DNA of 31,522 bases from Sphacelaria rigidula (Eukaryota; Phaeophyceae; Sphacelariales): assembly GCA_964200075.2 (NCBI GenBank), contig CAXNAA020000049.1, positions 1-31,522 on the forward strand. The letters are read 5' to 3'. Positions 21,390 through 31,522 of this stretch are shown one piece after another (the first letter of the stretch is position 1; each line of letters opens with the position of its first letter). Both the position numbers and the translations under genes were made by a program. The notes beneath the pieces are model-generated. The model did no database searches. It saw nothing but the letters and a program-made list of their open reading frames with translations, and was not told the DNA's origin.

Positions 21390-24300
21390 ATGATGGATAC
21401 AACCTCTGTGGGGCTGCTGTGCTCCGCAGCCCTCGCTCATCGAGGCGGCGCGGACGAAGAAGATTTGGGCATTGCCAAGCTGGTTAGTAATCTGCGGTCT
21501 GATTTGGGCGTTGCAGGGTCACGCCGGCGAGACACGTTGCAAGGTCTCATTGACGTGCTATCTGCCTCCGATGGTGAGCTTCAAGAGAGGGCCCACTGTA
21601 CTGTACTGTACTGTACCGTACTGTGCTATGTATGCCGCTGCGGGCCGTGGAAAGGGCTGCAGAGAGAGGTGGAGAGAGGGCGGGGACGTGGAGTTGTCTT
21701 GCATTGTATCTTCCCGCACCGCACTCTGACATGATTCAACTTGCATGCTGGAATGCATCCACCAAGATGGCACCTCGACGAGTAGTTTGATACCCTGAGT
21801 TTGAAGTCGCTTGTACGATGTACAATACAGTGGTACGGTGGGCTATGGCGCAGCAGCGCTTGGCATTTTGATGCCAATAGTATCATCAAGACTTCACGAA
21901 TGCACAGTGCAACAGCAAGCACTCTGTGGCTGGGCCTAATGTGTTTGCGCCCATTGCTAGCTGTGCACTTTTCACTACGCCTGGAGGAGGATTTACCGCT
22001 GTTTGTTCAGATATTCAGAAGGGGTCAGTCTTGAGACAGCTGTTTGCCGTCAGGTGCCAATCGTTACGTAGATGTACGAATGTTTCTTCAGTACAAACGA
22101 TCCCAACAACAGCATCGCCACACCACAGCCACCGCCACTGCCGTTTGTGCTGCTTTTCCACAGATGCAGACCGCTCGGCGGCTGCTCACGTTCTCAATTG
22201 CATATCATGGGAAGCCTTCGGGATCGTGTTGTCTATCGTGAAGGATCCTGATGGCCGGTTAAGAGATGTCGACGACGACCGCGATGATGCAACTTCTCCG
22301 AAACTGGAACTCGGCACAAAACCAAATGTTGCCGGTGGTTCGAAGTCGCGGATGAATGCGAAGGTGGAAGGCCTCGCCCATACACTTCTGCAGGTCATGG
22401 CAGAGACGGTAAGTCCGAAGGAGCTGCACCTCATAGCGCTCGAGAATCTCCGGGACTCGTATCATCCCAAGTGAGTGTGATCAGAGATGACGCAAACAGG
22501 GCACTTTTACGACCTTAGTACTACTTTGGTGTCCTGTTACTGTACACGTACGATAGACGTGTTGAGTTTTTTAGAAGCATCGAGCTGTAAGCGGCTGTGT
22601 ACCCCCATCGCTTTTTCGTACTGCCATGATGTGCTTATTGCCATGCCTTACGACCCGACCTGCGTACGTGCACTCACGTGCACTCTGTTTGGCAACCAAA
22701 CAACCGGGAAGCAGGAGCCTGCAAGCAATCCTGGCGCTGCTGCGCCGTAGCACAGAGCGCATGGCGCCGCCGCAGAGATCGAAGTTCCTCGAAGCGGCTA
22801 TGCGGCCAGCCCTCGGGACCTTGAGACGGATATTCGACGGATGGGCCGGGAAAGAGCCACGCACACGCAACGTAGAAACAACGGTACCAATAGCGGGTGG
22901 CGATGATATGGGAGATGGTAGTGATGATCCAGCAGATTTGAGTAGCGAAGGTGAAGAAGACGAAGATGACGAATTTTCAACAGCCATCACCAACGACGCC
23001 ATCGGCGGCGGCGACGATTATGCGAAGCCCTCCCCGGGGACGAGTGAAGCCGCAGCAAAAACCGCCGAGGCAGCCGCTGACTTCATCGGCCCTTTGCTCC
23101 GGCAAGCGGGCGAAGAGAGGGAGCGTGCTTACCAGGGGCCCGATGGTGCCCTATTTCTCTCCTCGTCGAATCCGGGTTGTAAAGTGGGTGCTGAAGCCAC
23201 TCCTGAAAATGTCTCACAAGCAACGCGACCGATGCTTGCGCCTGCGCCGACAGCGACGGTGGCAAGCGAAGATCGTCCTCGTACTCCTCCCGTGGCACCG
23301 GAATATGCGGCAAAAAAGGTGGAAGCGCAACAGGCGGCCGATCGATCGCTTGCGTCGTTCTTGGCGTACGCTCTGTCCGCGCTTGCGATGGTCGCCGGGA
23401 AGTCGTCGGTGGCCGTCTCTGAGAGCGACACTGAATCGAAAGGTATGGCCATTGCCGCCTCCACCGCCGCCTCGGCGCCGGTCGGCTCCGCTGTCTCGTG
23501 TGCTCCCTCTTCAGACGGCGATGGAGCAGAGGACCTGGCAAAAGCGGAGAGGCGCCTCGTGCGGCTGATCATGAGTAGCGCTTCAGCGATCGATCTCCAG
23601 TTCGTTCTGCTCCACGCTTTTCGTGCGTCGTACGCGAAGCGGGTACGGGAGAGAAGGTCGGGCGAGAGAGAGGGACGACCAGACCATCCCCCAGCGAGGC
23701 AGCCAGTGCCGCTTCCACGAAGTTTTAGTGATCGATCAAGACTTGGGGAATTGCTGGCCGCCAGTGATGAGTTGCATGACGTCAACTTGGGCGTGTCGGC
23801 GGTCGCGCACTTGGTGAGCAATTCTGGGGTCTTTGAAGTTAGCACTATCTGTGAAACTGGTGGAACACAATCGCCACGGTGTTGTGTGTTTTCCTTTGCG
23901 CACAATCCTGTTTTTAGCCAGTCAAAACCAATGTGCACAGTACATATTTACCCTTGGTATCGAAAAGCACGAAAATCCAACATATATTCACTGGTATTTG
24001 TTCAACACAAAGCTTAGGGTATTCACCCACGTCGTTCGCATAAATGTTTTGTTCTTCCTTTCGCTATTTTTTCAACGCTGTGCTAGGTCGCATGTACGCC
24101 GGAGTTGCGTCATCAGCTGCTTCCCAAAGTGTTGTCGCGAAGAACAGAACGGAGGCTCTTCCTGCCATACGCTGAGGTGAAATATATAGTTCGCTGAAAA
24201 TTAGAGTCGGGTAAGGTGCGATCAAAGCTATTCGTAGTGTTAAAATACATAAACTCAAACTCCAAAAATATACGATTGCGTGGTTGGAGTGAGACAAAGA

Positions 24301-26583
24301 GAGAGAGAGAAACAGTCGGGAGCTTCATCCGCCTGTTTGATATCGAGTGGACACGATGTGGCACGCGCCTGGAGTCACTTGTCACAGCGCTCGCCTTGAT
24401 AACCTTGAGGGCAAAAAACCTGATGAGTCTCATGCTCGGCTTTTTTCACACCATAGAACCGCTTGCTCATTCAAATGCAGGATGCCAAATACTCACGGCA
24501 GGTCCAGTCGTCCGTTTCGCCTTTTTGATCACGCAATGGTGCACCTTATCCATGACTGCCAGCACTTTCTACTTGATGAATAATCGATTGTACAAGCTCA
24601 CAATTCACCACTTGTGAGCGATTTTCTGGGCAAGGGATTCAACCCATGCGCCATGTGTGGCGTTGCCGTCTTCCCTAAAGTTTAGCTCTGGGTCTCTCAC
24701 CCGTGTGCCTCACGTCACGCGCCAGGACCTGATGCGGATGAAGTCCAAACGAGTTGCTGGGAAAGGGCTAGAGCTAGCATGCTTCGTAGCAGAGCGGCTG
24801 GGGAGCTGGCCGGATGAGACGGGCGCCTATGCCTTTTCCTGGACGCCGGAGGATGAAAGTGATGCAGAGGAAATGCCGGGAAGCTCCTTGATAGGCGAGC
24901 AGGTACGAACGACGGGTCGTTGTTTGTGTCTACCTGGATTTGTGCGTGTCTACTCGGCCAGAATGCGTTATGCTGGCATTTGCTCTGGTGTTTCGAAGGT
25001 TCTCGCGCTGCATTTTTTTGTTATTCCCCGAGCTGCTTATCGATGACGTTATTGTATGTATCTTCTCGACCAATAGTGTGCTTTGTCAATCATCCTCTTC
25101 AGCCAGTGGCGCACAGGATGAAGAAATTGTGGCACACTGATGTTGTGCATGATTCACCTCTACCTCAATTCCACCCTCACCACACCCTGCGACAAACCCC
25201 CCATCAACCCGTCGACGATCACTCTCTGCTATCGCTGCAAACGCTCTTCAGGGCTACCGCGGCGATGACAGCAACGGCGTCCAGAGAAGGAGCAGAACAG
25301 CCCAACGGCGGCAACAAGCGTTGGACGACCCCTACCGGTTCGATCTTACAGGCTTTCTTCAGGTCCTGATTGACGTCGTCGTCACATGCCCGCTTGCGAG
25401 CTTGCGCTCCCGCGGACACGCTGCCATGGGCTTATTCCTGGGCGCGGTGGATGCGGCCAGTCGATTCCTGGTGCTTCGTCGGCTAGTCGCCCGATGTCCA
25501 TGGCCGAACGCCACGGGTCTGCTGCTAGACGCTTTCCGGCGGGAAATTGACCGAGCTTTGCGCACGCCGCAGACGATGTCTCAACAACAACAACAACAAC
25601 AACACCCCCCGGCGTCCGCACCGGTACCGGCCGCGAAGTCGACCATCAACCCTGCGGTGGGGGGATCGGTAGATTTTTCATGTACTAGTAAGATGGAAAT
25701 GCTGCTGCCAGCAGCGACGGGCGATGCCGGGAGTGCCGGAGGTGTTGTCACCGGTGGTGGTGGTGGAAGTGGAGGACGAGGAGATAGTGCTGGTGGTTCG
25801 GTGGCGGTCCTGCAATCGTCGCCGTTTGCGTCAGCGCAGGCGGGGGATTTCGTTTGCGAGCAACTACGACGAGCTTGTCGACTGGGTGGCGTTGGCGTTG
25901 GCGTGGGCGGCACGGCACAGGCATCGTCTTTACTGGTGGACATGGACAGTCGCACCGGTGCATTTGCGCTGGCACGGTATGCTCACGTGTTGGATAGGAC
26001 GGTCGTCGCAGCTGGCGGGAGACTGAAGCTCCGAGAGAAGGACCGGTTGAGAGAGAACCAACGTATTGTACAGGTGAGTTGTGCATAAGATGGTTTGCAA
26101 GAGGGAACGATTAGCATCAGTCAGCCGAAGCTCTGATGAAACCAGAATTTTAAGGTCACCATGAACTAACTCCGAGGGTCATCTAGCCGCCGGTTTTGAA
26201 GAATGCTCGATTCAGCGACGTTCGGGTACGTTTTACTGTTCAAATGCCGACACCTCGCGAGTATCTGTATCATCGCGCTATCATGATCTCGATGTTAGCC
26301 CTTTTCTTGTATGTCGCGGTAAGCTGGACGCAACTTCACAGTCGAGGGGTCATGCAGAACAGCCCTGAGGCTGCCCGCGCAGTTTGCAGGGGCACATGGG
26401 GCTCGTCACTTGACACCATTCAGTACTATTTGCTGACGTAATTGTTTTTCGCTGCCCCAGGAGTTTGTGGAGAAGCTAAGAGAGACGACCGCCGCATCAG
26501 GGAGAGCAGCACCCGATCACTTCAGGTTGTTCATTCTGGAGGATGTGGCGCAGCTGTGCCTTCAGGAGTTGATGTTGCCGTGA
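21390..26583 (+). CDS. ALF4/glomulin-like protein (probable RBX1/cullin-ligase regulator)
   Basis: Six exons: 21390-21573, 22164-22470, 22715-23813, 24726-24902, 25252-26073, 26461-26583. They total 2,712 bases, giving 903 residues, with phases 1, 2, 0, 0, 0 matching at each junction. The N-terminal part is helical-repeat-like. SPKELHLIALENL (145-157) followed by the helix starting SLQAILALL (165) fits the ALF4/glomulin pattern of an SP-E-L segment and then a helical repeat. Residues 613-692, beginning DDPYRFDLTGFL, resemble the C-terminal HEAT-like region, which in human glomulin binds the RBX1 RING and blocks E2 access. Known members are about 600 residues. Here an acidic stretch (226-251), Ala/Ser-rich linkers, a Q7 run (700-706) and a Gly-rich stretch add the excess. 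The neighbouring RING-H2 gene is a coincidental theme rather than evidence. The family call is from pattern memory and is moderate; the exon model is stronger. Confidence 0.62.
21595..21624 (+). repeat. (ACTGT)n microsatellite
   Basis: About six imperfect copies of the pentamer ACTGT lie just downstream of the first donor of the ALF4/glomulin-like gene (GATG|GTGAGC at 21574), within intron 1. Reading straight through gives a Cys/Tyr-rich translation with no family resemblance, supporting its intronic status. Confidence 0.8.
25580..25602 (+). repeat. CAA trinucleotide repeat (polyGln)
   Basis: Seven CAA codons encode Q7 in exon 5 of the ALF4/glomulin-like gene, at residues 700-706, followed by His-Pro-Pro. 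The repeat marks the start of a low-complexity insertion between the helical region and the C-terminal end. Confidence 0.8.
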
Positions 26584-28157
26584 ATACGAACCGAGTTGAA
26601 GAAGCGAGTGCTTACGCCAACGTGGCAACGAGCTCATGAGATGCGCCCGCCTTGTATCACGTGCCAGAGATTTGTACCGCGTGAGAGTACATGCAGTATT
26701 ACGCCAAAAGAGAAACAAGAAAAATTCGGAACAGAGTCCGCCATCTCTTCGCCCCAATACGCACGCACACACCGCGCAACCCCAGATTCAGCAAGATGGG
26801 GTTGTTGTCTAAAGTCTACATGACATGAGGTCGAAATTTCAGCACATAAAAGCACTAACAGCGCTTGCACGGCCGTGTCTCCTGAAATGAGCACCTCTAC
26901 AGGCGATACCAAGATAGGTACCGCGCAGAGTGACATCATCCAGAGTGTGCGCAATACGGATCGATGTGTTCGTTTGCCAGGGCAGGAGCTACCCAGCAGG
27001 AAGTGAGTGTATCTGCGTGTCAAAATATGCATGCACTGACGTCTCACGCAGTCTGGGCCGAGGGGACTGCGTTTTGAGGGCGTATCGATGGAATTGCCCA
27101 AAATCCGTATTTTGCTTCGTGCGTGTAGCGCACCACGCCAAACGTGCCGCCGCTCCGGCAATATGTTGTCTGTGTTGTGGTCTACCTCTGTGCCAAGTTT
27201 CAGGCTTGATAGAACAAACACGGCGGAGAAATCCACAAGTAAAATAACCCTTGATTTGTACTGAAAATGCAGTACTAAACCCGGTTGAACTGTCGAAAGA
27301 TACATGAGGTGCCTATGATTTTTGTATCCGGGAATCTTGGCAGTTGACCTGCTTTTTTTGGTTTTGGCGTAAGACTGACATGAGAATTGCACCGGAGTAA
27401 CTGAACGTCACAGTGTGTTTGTGGTTCGATCTCGAGCCGGGTTGCTTCTGATACATCGACAATCGGGGGCTTGCGAGACTCCTGACCCTGTAGCGGACGG
27501 AACATCATCTCTTCCGGTAGACGGTACATTTTTACAGCTGAATGTTTCGACACTGGAGAGCCCTCGAAAACGCCGTCAAACCATTCTACAAACACCGCAA
27601 GCGCGAAGGGGTGGGTATTTTGGAAAGCTTGGTGGAGGGATCGGCAGGTGCGGCCGCATGTACTCCCGACAAGAAGGGTGATGGTGCCAACCCAGCGTCG
27701 CGCTTTCGCAGCTGCATCTTGTCGAGGTTCTCGGACTGTTTTTTTTTGTCTCAAGGTTGCACTTTTTGCAAAACTGTACCGCCGAGTACAGCAAGGAAGC
27801 GCCGTAGAACCTGTACAAGACAACACTGCTAGAGCACGTCGCACGCACATTCTTCACCGTCATATCGTCAAGTAGTATAGGATTTGGTGGCACTGACAGC
27901 CTCCACCTCCTCAAGGAAAATGACGCCCCCCGCGCTTGCGGTGTTTATAAATAATAGACCATTGATTTACCACGAAAAACCCGGGTCCTGTTGTATATGT
28001 ATAAGAAACTCATAAACGCTCACACACTTTCCATCATTCAAGTAACCCTTTGAGCGCGAACTGATCCGGTCACGGCCGATGTCTTGAGTCATCCATCACT
28101 TGACCGGGATGGTGACTCCAAAGATGGGCACGAGTGCGCGCCCCAATACTGTTGGGG
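26584..28157. other. Intergenic region downstream of the ALF4/glomulin-like gene
   Basis: No gene could be supported. The minus strand carries two long overlapping open frames, 27850-27275 (191 codons) and 27392-26634 (252 codons), in different frames. Both lack recognisable motifs and are rich in Cys, His and Arg, as noncoding translation often is. On the plus strand a stretch from about 27540 to 27640 has an acceptor-like TTTTTACAG before it and reads as a basic segment in two frames, but no partner exons were found. Confidence 0.4.
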
Positions 28158-29137
28158 TCAAGCTTGCAGTGTTGTTGACTCTGTACGGACGAAATTGCGG
28201 CACATAAACAAAGGCGCAGAACAACCAAAAACAACAGCATGTCACAACACTCACCCTCCCATTTACGTGCAACTTGTCCGGTAACCCTCTTCCACTCCCT
28301 ACAACAAGAGACACGAGTGCGACGTGCCAACATTTGAGCACATGACAAACAGCAACTTGAGCACAAGAAATAGCACTACACCTTATTTGCAGTATGTGGG
28401 CGTGACAATTGGAGGCCTTCCACACACACAAACTACGGGCAATTACAAGTAGTACGTATACTGTAGGCAAGCACCGCACAAGGAAGATAAGAGTGTTGAT
28501 TCAAACTCGTCTGGTGACCTTCCTCCTGTGTGACCCCGGCTGATGCGCCCACACATACCGAAAGGTGTAGACTGATGTCCAGATTAGATGGGACGACAAC
28601 ACACATACACACGACAACACACACGTGTAACCGGAAAACTAACGCACGCGTGACAGAACCAGCAGTTCTGGAAATTCTCGCATCAAAAGTCCCGATGAAA
28701 TTGAACCAAAGATAGAGACGCGTACGTTTACAATCGTCATTATCCACTGCCTTCGATGGAAATCGTGTGATGTCACTCATAACTCGTTCACGCAGGAATA
28801 CAATCGCACAACGGTCCCTCGTCTTCTCCTCCCAGACGCTGCCATGGAACGAGTTCGCGCGTTCCTTATGTCACGCACCGTGTTGTAGGCAGCAAGCAGT
28901 GAACCAAACCCTCCTTTTGTCATCCTATATCTACCATCGATACACACGCCCATGTACTATTATACCATTACATCAGTATGACACACTTACAGCAAGCAAG
29001 TCTCCGCCCACTGTCATGGGTCTATTCGAGTGCCACGGACGCGTGCGCGAATGACAGCTGCACCCGCCCGCAAGACAAGGACACACGATTAATGTACTAA
29101 AACCACACTTGCAGCATTCAGACTGCTGGTTCTTCAT
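28158..29137 (-). CDS. Candidate small Cys-rich protein, four exons (tentative)
   Basis: A possible exon chain on the minus strand is 29137-28991, 28838-28792, 28298-28255 and 28180-28158, with phases 0, 2, 1, totalling 261 bases for 86 residues. The first exon ends at a consensus donor (GCT|GTAAGT), the third has a pyrimidine-rich acceptor (TCTCTTGTTGTAG) and GTGAGT donor, and the last acceptor has a long pyrimidine tract. The second exon has weak borders. The start region is Cys-rich (CCKC, CPC, CSC), suggesting metal binding, and the third exon encodes EWKRVTGQVARKWEG. No family was recognised. The chain was assembled by searching for compatible sites, so chance agreement is a real risk. 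A start upstream of 29137 is possible because the frame is open to 29293. Confidence 0.22.
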
Positions 29138-29707
29138 CGAGAGACGAGGCAGGCGACCGACAACTTTTGAAGGGCCAGGAACACAAATTCTACGAAACAA
29201 GATACGAGTGCGAAATATACAGAAAACAAGAAGAAAAAAAGTAGCGCTCCGAGCGTCGGCTGAACGTACCCAGACGCGCAGGACTTGAGACAAATACGTG
29301 TCACACTACTGGGGCACATTACGCGTCAGCTACCTGGAGTATAGTGCTGCCTCAGCGAACAACACTGCACAAACATGCGTCAACGTTCCGCCAATCGAGT
29401 TGGCGTGACTGTTGCGACCTACATGACGGCCACACCTTTCGCACAACAACGCGTCTTGTTCGTTCGGTACGCTGCATTACTTCTAATAAAGACCACGCCC
29501 TTCTTCGCGTATGTAGCATCAAACGCTGACTGGACCCCCTCCCCTCCCTCCCTCCCCCCCTCGAACGATCAAGATCAAATTCAACTCAACACAATACACC
29601 GACACTCACACCATGAAACATTCCGGTAGTACACTTCAACATCACGGGTGAAAACACATACAACGTTGGTCGGAGACCAAACACGCCAGGAACTCCTCAA
29701 TCAATAA

Positions 29708-29778
29708 CCCCCCCCCCCCCCCCCCCCCCCCACCCCCCACCCCCCCACACCCCCCACCCACCCCCCCCCCCCCCCCCC
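29708..29778 (+). repeat. Poly-C / CCCCCA tract
   Basis: About 70 bases are almost pure C, interrupted by single A residues; the longest pure run is at 29708-29731. On the opposite strand this is a G-rich tract with many runs of four or more G, able in principle to form stacked G-quadruplexes. It lies in the intergenic space 3' of the RING-H2 gene. The exact length is likely variable and hard to sequence. Confidence 0.85.
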
Positions 29779-29986
29779 TCCCACTGAAGCACCAAAGCAC
29801 AACACGAATAACGCTAAACCTATGCACTGCACACCAAAAGTCCAGACCACCCCCAGCCGAACACACTGACTGTCAAATTTCAGTGCAGGAACCAACTGAG
29901 ATTCCCATTTGATCGTGCTCTATATACCCTGCGAAATGCACAAGACAAAGTAAGGATTTATATTGCCGTTACCTACACCAACCCCA

Positions 29987-30731
29987 TCACACGGAGTCAA
30001 TGATTCTATCAGGGGCAGGAGCCAATTCATATTCCCCAATCCCGCCCCCGGTTATATGCCTCCCCCTCGCCGCGGCCCCGCTCCAACTGCCACCAAATCC
30101 GAAAAACTCTCGAAGCACGGTCCGGACAGACCTCAACCCACCATTCCGCATAGCCCCTGCCCCCGCCCCCGCCGCCTGCACAGGAGGCGCATCATTTGTA
30201 GTGCCCGACACGTCGTCGGTCGGCGGCGTCGGTCCAACCGCAAACGGCACATCAACGGTATCATCAACTTCATCAGAACCCTCCATGTTGTCGCCATCAT
30301 AAATTTCCCCAGCGTCGAGGCTAGCAAGTCCCCAAAAGCCATGTAATCCCGCCCTAATGAGCCGCCTCTCGTGCGCTGACACCACTTCCAGGTCGTCTCC
30401 CACAACATCATCACCGTCACCGGCGACAGGCAAACCCGCCATCTCGTCTCCTTCTTCGGCACCTCTCACCGCCCGCGGTAACGCCTGCTGCACCGCCGTC
30501 GTCGCTGGCCCTTCTCCCCCCCCAACCGACAGAGACAATCGGGACACCCACCACTGCCGTCGGTCGAATGCAACCGCTGTTTCTCTTCCTCCTCCTGCTA
30601 CTCCAGCCTCGACTATCTCTGGTATCGGTTCGGTGCTGCCGTCGCGGAGCCTCTGCCTGCTACTATAATTTCCACGGCGGCCCCCTGCGCCGATACCCGC
30701 GCGACTGAACCCATCCCTTTCTACTTCTACA

Positions 30732-30763
<32 letters not shown>

Positions 30764-30950
30764 AGTTGTCGTTGCCGTGCGATTCAACGGCATGACAGTG
30801 CTCGTGCTCGCGACCGTACCCTGGTGACGGTTCCTTCTGGCTTGTGCTTGTCGCCGCCTCACACCCTCTCGGGTGTTGCGCTTGCACAGAGGGCAGGAGA
30901 TGGAGAGGCGCAGCCACTCGTCCACACATTCCTGGTGGAATAGATGCCGA
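29987..30950 (-). CDS. RING-H2 E3 ubiquitin ligase, last exon (5' part off-window)
   Basis: The exon begins after a CCCGCAAG acceptor (phase 2) and encodes SRHLFHQECVDEWL…SCPLCKRNTRE, the second half of a RING-H2 domain: H-x2-H-x2-C then C-x2-C. The Cys that normally precedes RH would be completed across the splice (NN|T), and the first C-x2-C half must be on an upstream exon beyond 31522. After the RING come about 290 residues of low complexity: an Ala9 run from a CTG repeat, acidic stretches, an FFGFGGSW segment and a C-terminal IIDSV. RING-H2 proteins bring E2 enzymes to substrates for ubiquitin transfer; the substrate is unknown. No membrane segment is seen in this exon, though one could precede the RING off-window. 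The ligase class is clear; the specific orthologue is not. Confidence 0.85.
30733..30762 (+). repeat. CTG trinucleotide repeat (polyAla on the minus strand)
   Basis: Ten CTG units on the plus strand read as GCA codons on the minus strand and give most of an alanine run shortly after the RING domain of the RING-H2 protein. Length variation would change the alanine number without shifting frame. Confidence 0.9.
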
Positions 30951-31522
30951 CTTGCGGGTTGGGTGTGGACAAGACAGACCGATCGAACAAAACAGACACG
31001 CCATCAAAGGCCGGGTAGAGGACGGTGGGTAAAGGAACGCAGAAAACCGGGGTGAGTACATGAACCTCGAAGGGCGTTTTTGGTCAACGCCTAAAATCGA
31101 CAAATAAGAGCATGTTTCAACGCACAACCCATTCGAGTCTTAATTTTTTTCATGTTCTTGGTGTCTTCCACTCGTCCGGTGGTGATTTTTTCGATGGTAC
31201 CGACGTTAACCAAACGACAACGTTGGCCTCCTCGCCCCAGCGGTCTGACTGGTACATATTGAAATCGGTTAGGATGGAAACAACGGTTCGATTTCTGGCA
31301 GATACGATTTATTTTTATTTTTATTTTCCTGAGGAATGTCTGATTTCTGACGTTGAAAAAGGCGAGGGCGTGAGTAGCAAAGAGCACGTGTGACGGAAGT
31401 CGGCGCGATGTGGAAGTGCAAATCCAATCTGTGATATCCAAATGCCAGTCATGTACCGTAGGGGGGGGGTGCTCATGATCATGCATGCCATAGTCATAAG
31501 ACCATTGACCTCGCATCCCTAC
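30951..31522 (-). other. Intron of the RING-H2 gene (partial)
   Basis: This stretch lies upstream of the last RING-H2 exon on the minus strand. None of its frames encodes the missing C-x2-C half of the RING, so it is read as intron reaching the window edge. It holds an A/T-rich TTTATTTTTATTTTTATTTT tract at 31308-31327 and a short G8-9 run near 31460. Minus-strand bases 31000-30953 form the pyrimidine-rich lead into the acceptor. Confidence 0.6.

Noticed and set aside
21574-21734. Read-through of ALF4/glomulin-like exon 1 past 21573
   Set aside because: It enters the ACTGT microsatellite and ends at a stop. The GTGAGC donor at 21574 joins exon 2 in phase and continues a helical pattern.
23129-23938. 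269-codon minus-strand frame inside ALF4/glomulin-like exon 3
   Set aside because: It is an antisense shadow of a GC-rich Ala/Ser coding exon whose plus-strand frame splices in phase on both sides.
27420-27432. GGTTCGATCTC resembling a tRNA B box
   Set aside because: The last conserved C is misplaced and no acceptor stem, D arm or anticodon arm can be folded around it.
27415-27681. Plus-strand segment with an acceptor-like TTTTTACAG and a basic translation
   Set aside because: Two frames look equally plausible, no linked exons were found, and the ALF4/glomulin-like gene already ends cleanly at 26583.
1-31522. CRISPR arrays, bacterial operons, rRNA genes or integrated prophage
   Set aside because: None was seen; the introns, plastid presequence and LTR element are eukaryotic.

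Overview
This is a nuclear genome window from a eukaryotic alga of the heterokont (stramenopile) type, most likely a brown alga or close relative. Three things point there. Genes are split by spliceosomal introns of 74 to about 2,200 bases with GT-AG and at least one GC-AG border. One gene starts with a signal peptide followed directly by a Phe-led transit peptide (…CHG|FLFVP…), the import signal of secondary red plastids. Intergenic DNA is long, of mixed composition, and carries a decayed Ty1/copia element. No species-level marker was found.

Layout, left to right. Positions 308-5822 are a decayed Ty1/copia LTR retrotransposon (+ strand) with two LTRs, a polypurine tract and a 4-of-5 match target duplication; gag-protease, integrase and RT-RNase H are broken by stops, frameshifts and deletions. 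Positions 6259-6904 (- strand) hold what looks like the first coding exon of a GCN5-type histone acetyltransferase; the rest lies off the left edge, so the copia element sits antisense inside its long intron. Positions 7551-11912 (+) hold a complete five-exon MAM33/p32 (C1QBP) mitochondrial matrix protein gene, 286 residues. Positions 20358-13787 (-) hold a six-exon gene, 830 residues, for a plastid-targeted, largely disordered protein with repeated short helical motifs; I do not recognise a named family. Positions 21390-26583 (+) hold a six-exon gene, 903 residues, resembling the ALF4/glomulin family (RBX1/cullin-ligase regulators). Positions 28158-29137 (-) hold a weak candidate for a small Cys-rich protein. 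Positions 29987-30950 (-) are the last exon of a RING-H2 E3 ligase whose first RING half is beyond the right edge.

The exon chains of the three complete genes were built by hand from donor and acceptor sites. In each, the phases agree at every junction and the total length is divisible by three. Gene orientation alternates: GCN5-like and MAM33 are divergent, MAM33 and the plastid gene convergent, the plastid gene and ALF4/glomulin-like divergent, ALF4/glomulin-like and RING convergent. The genes do not form one pathway: they cover chromatin, mitochondrial matrix, plastid and ubiquitin functions, as expected of a normal eukaryotic chromosome arm.

The most unusual item is the plastid protein. 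It has a stickers-and-spacers layout: four copies of an amphipathic [YF]-x-[ED]-[RLM]-[LM]-x2-A-[RK] helix, several (S/T)DxYI motifs and Pro/Ala-rich linkers, with the targeting presequence alone on its own phase-0 exon. A scaffold or linker role in the plastid is a reasonable hypothesis but is inference only.
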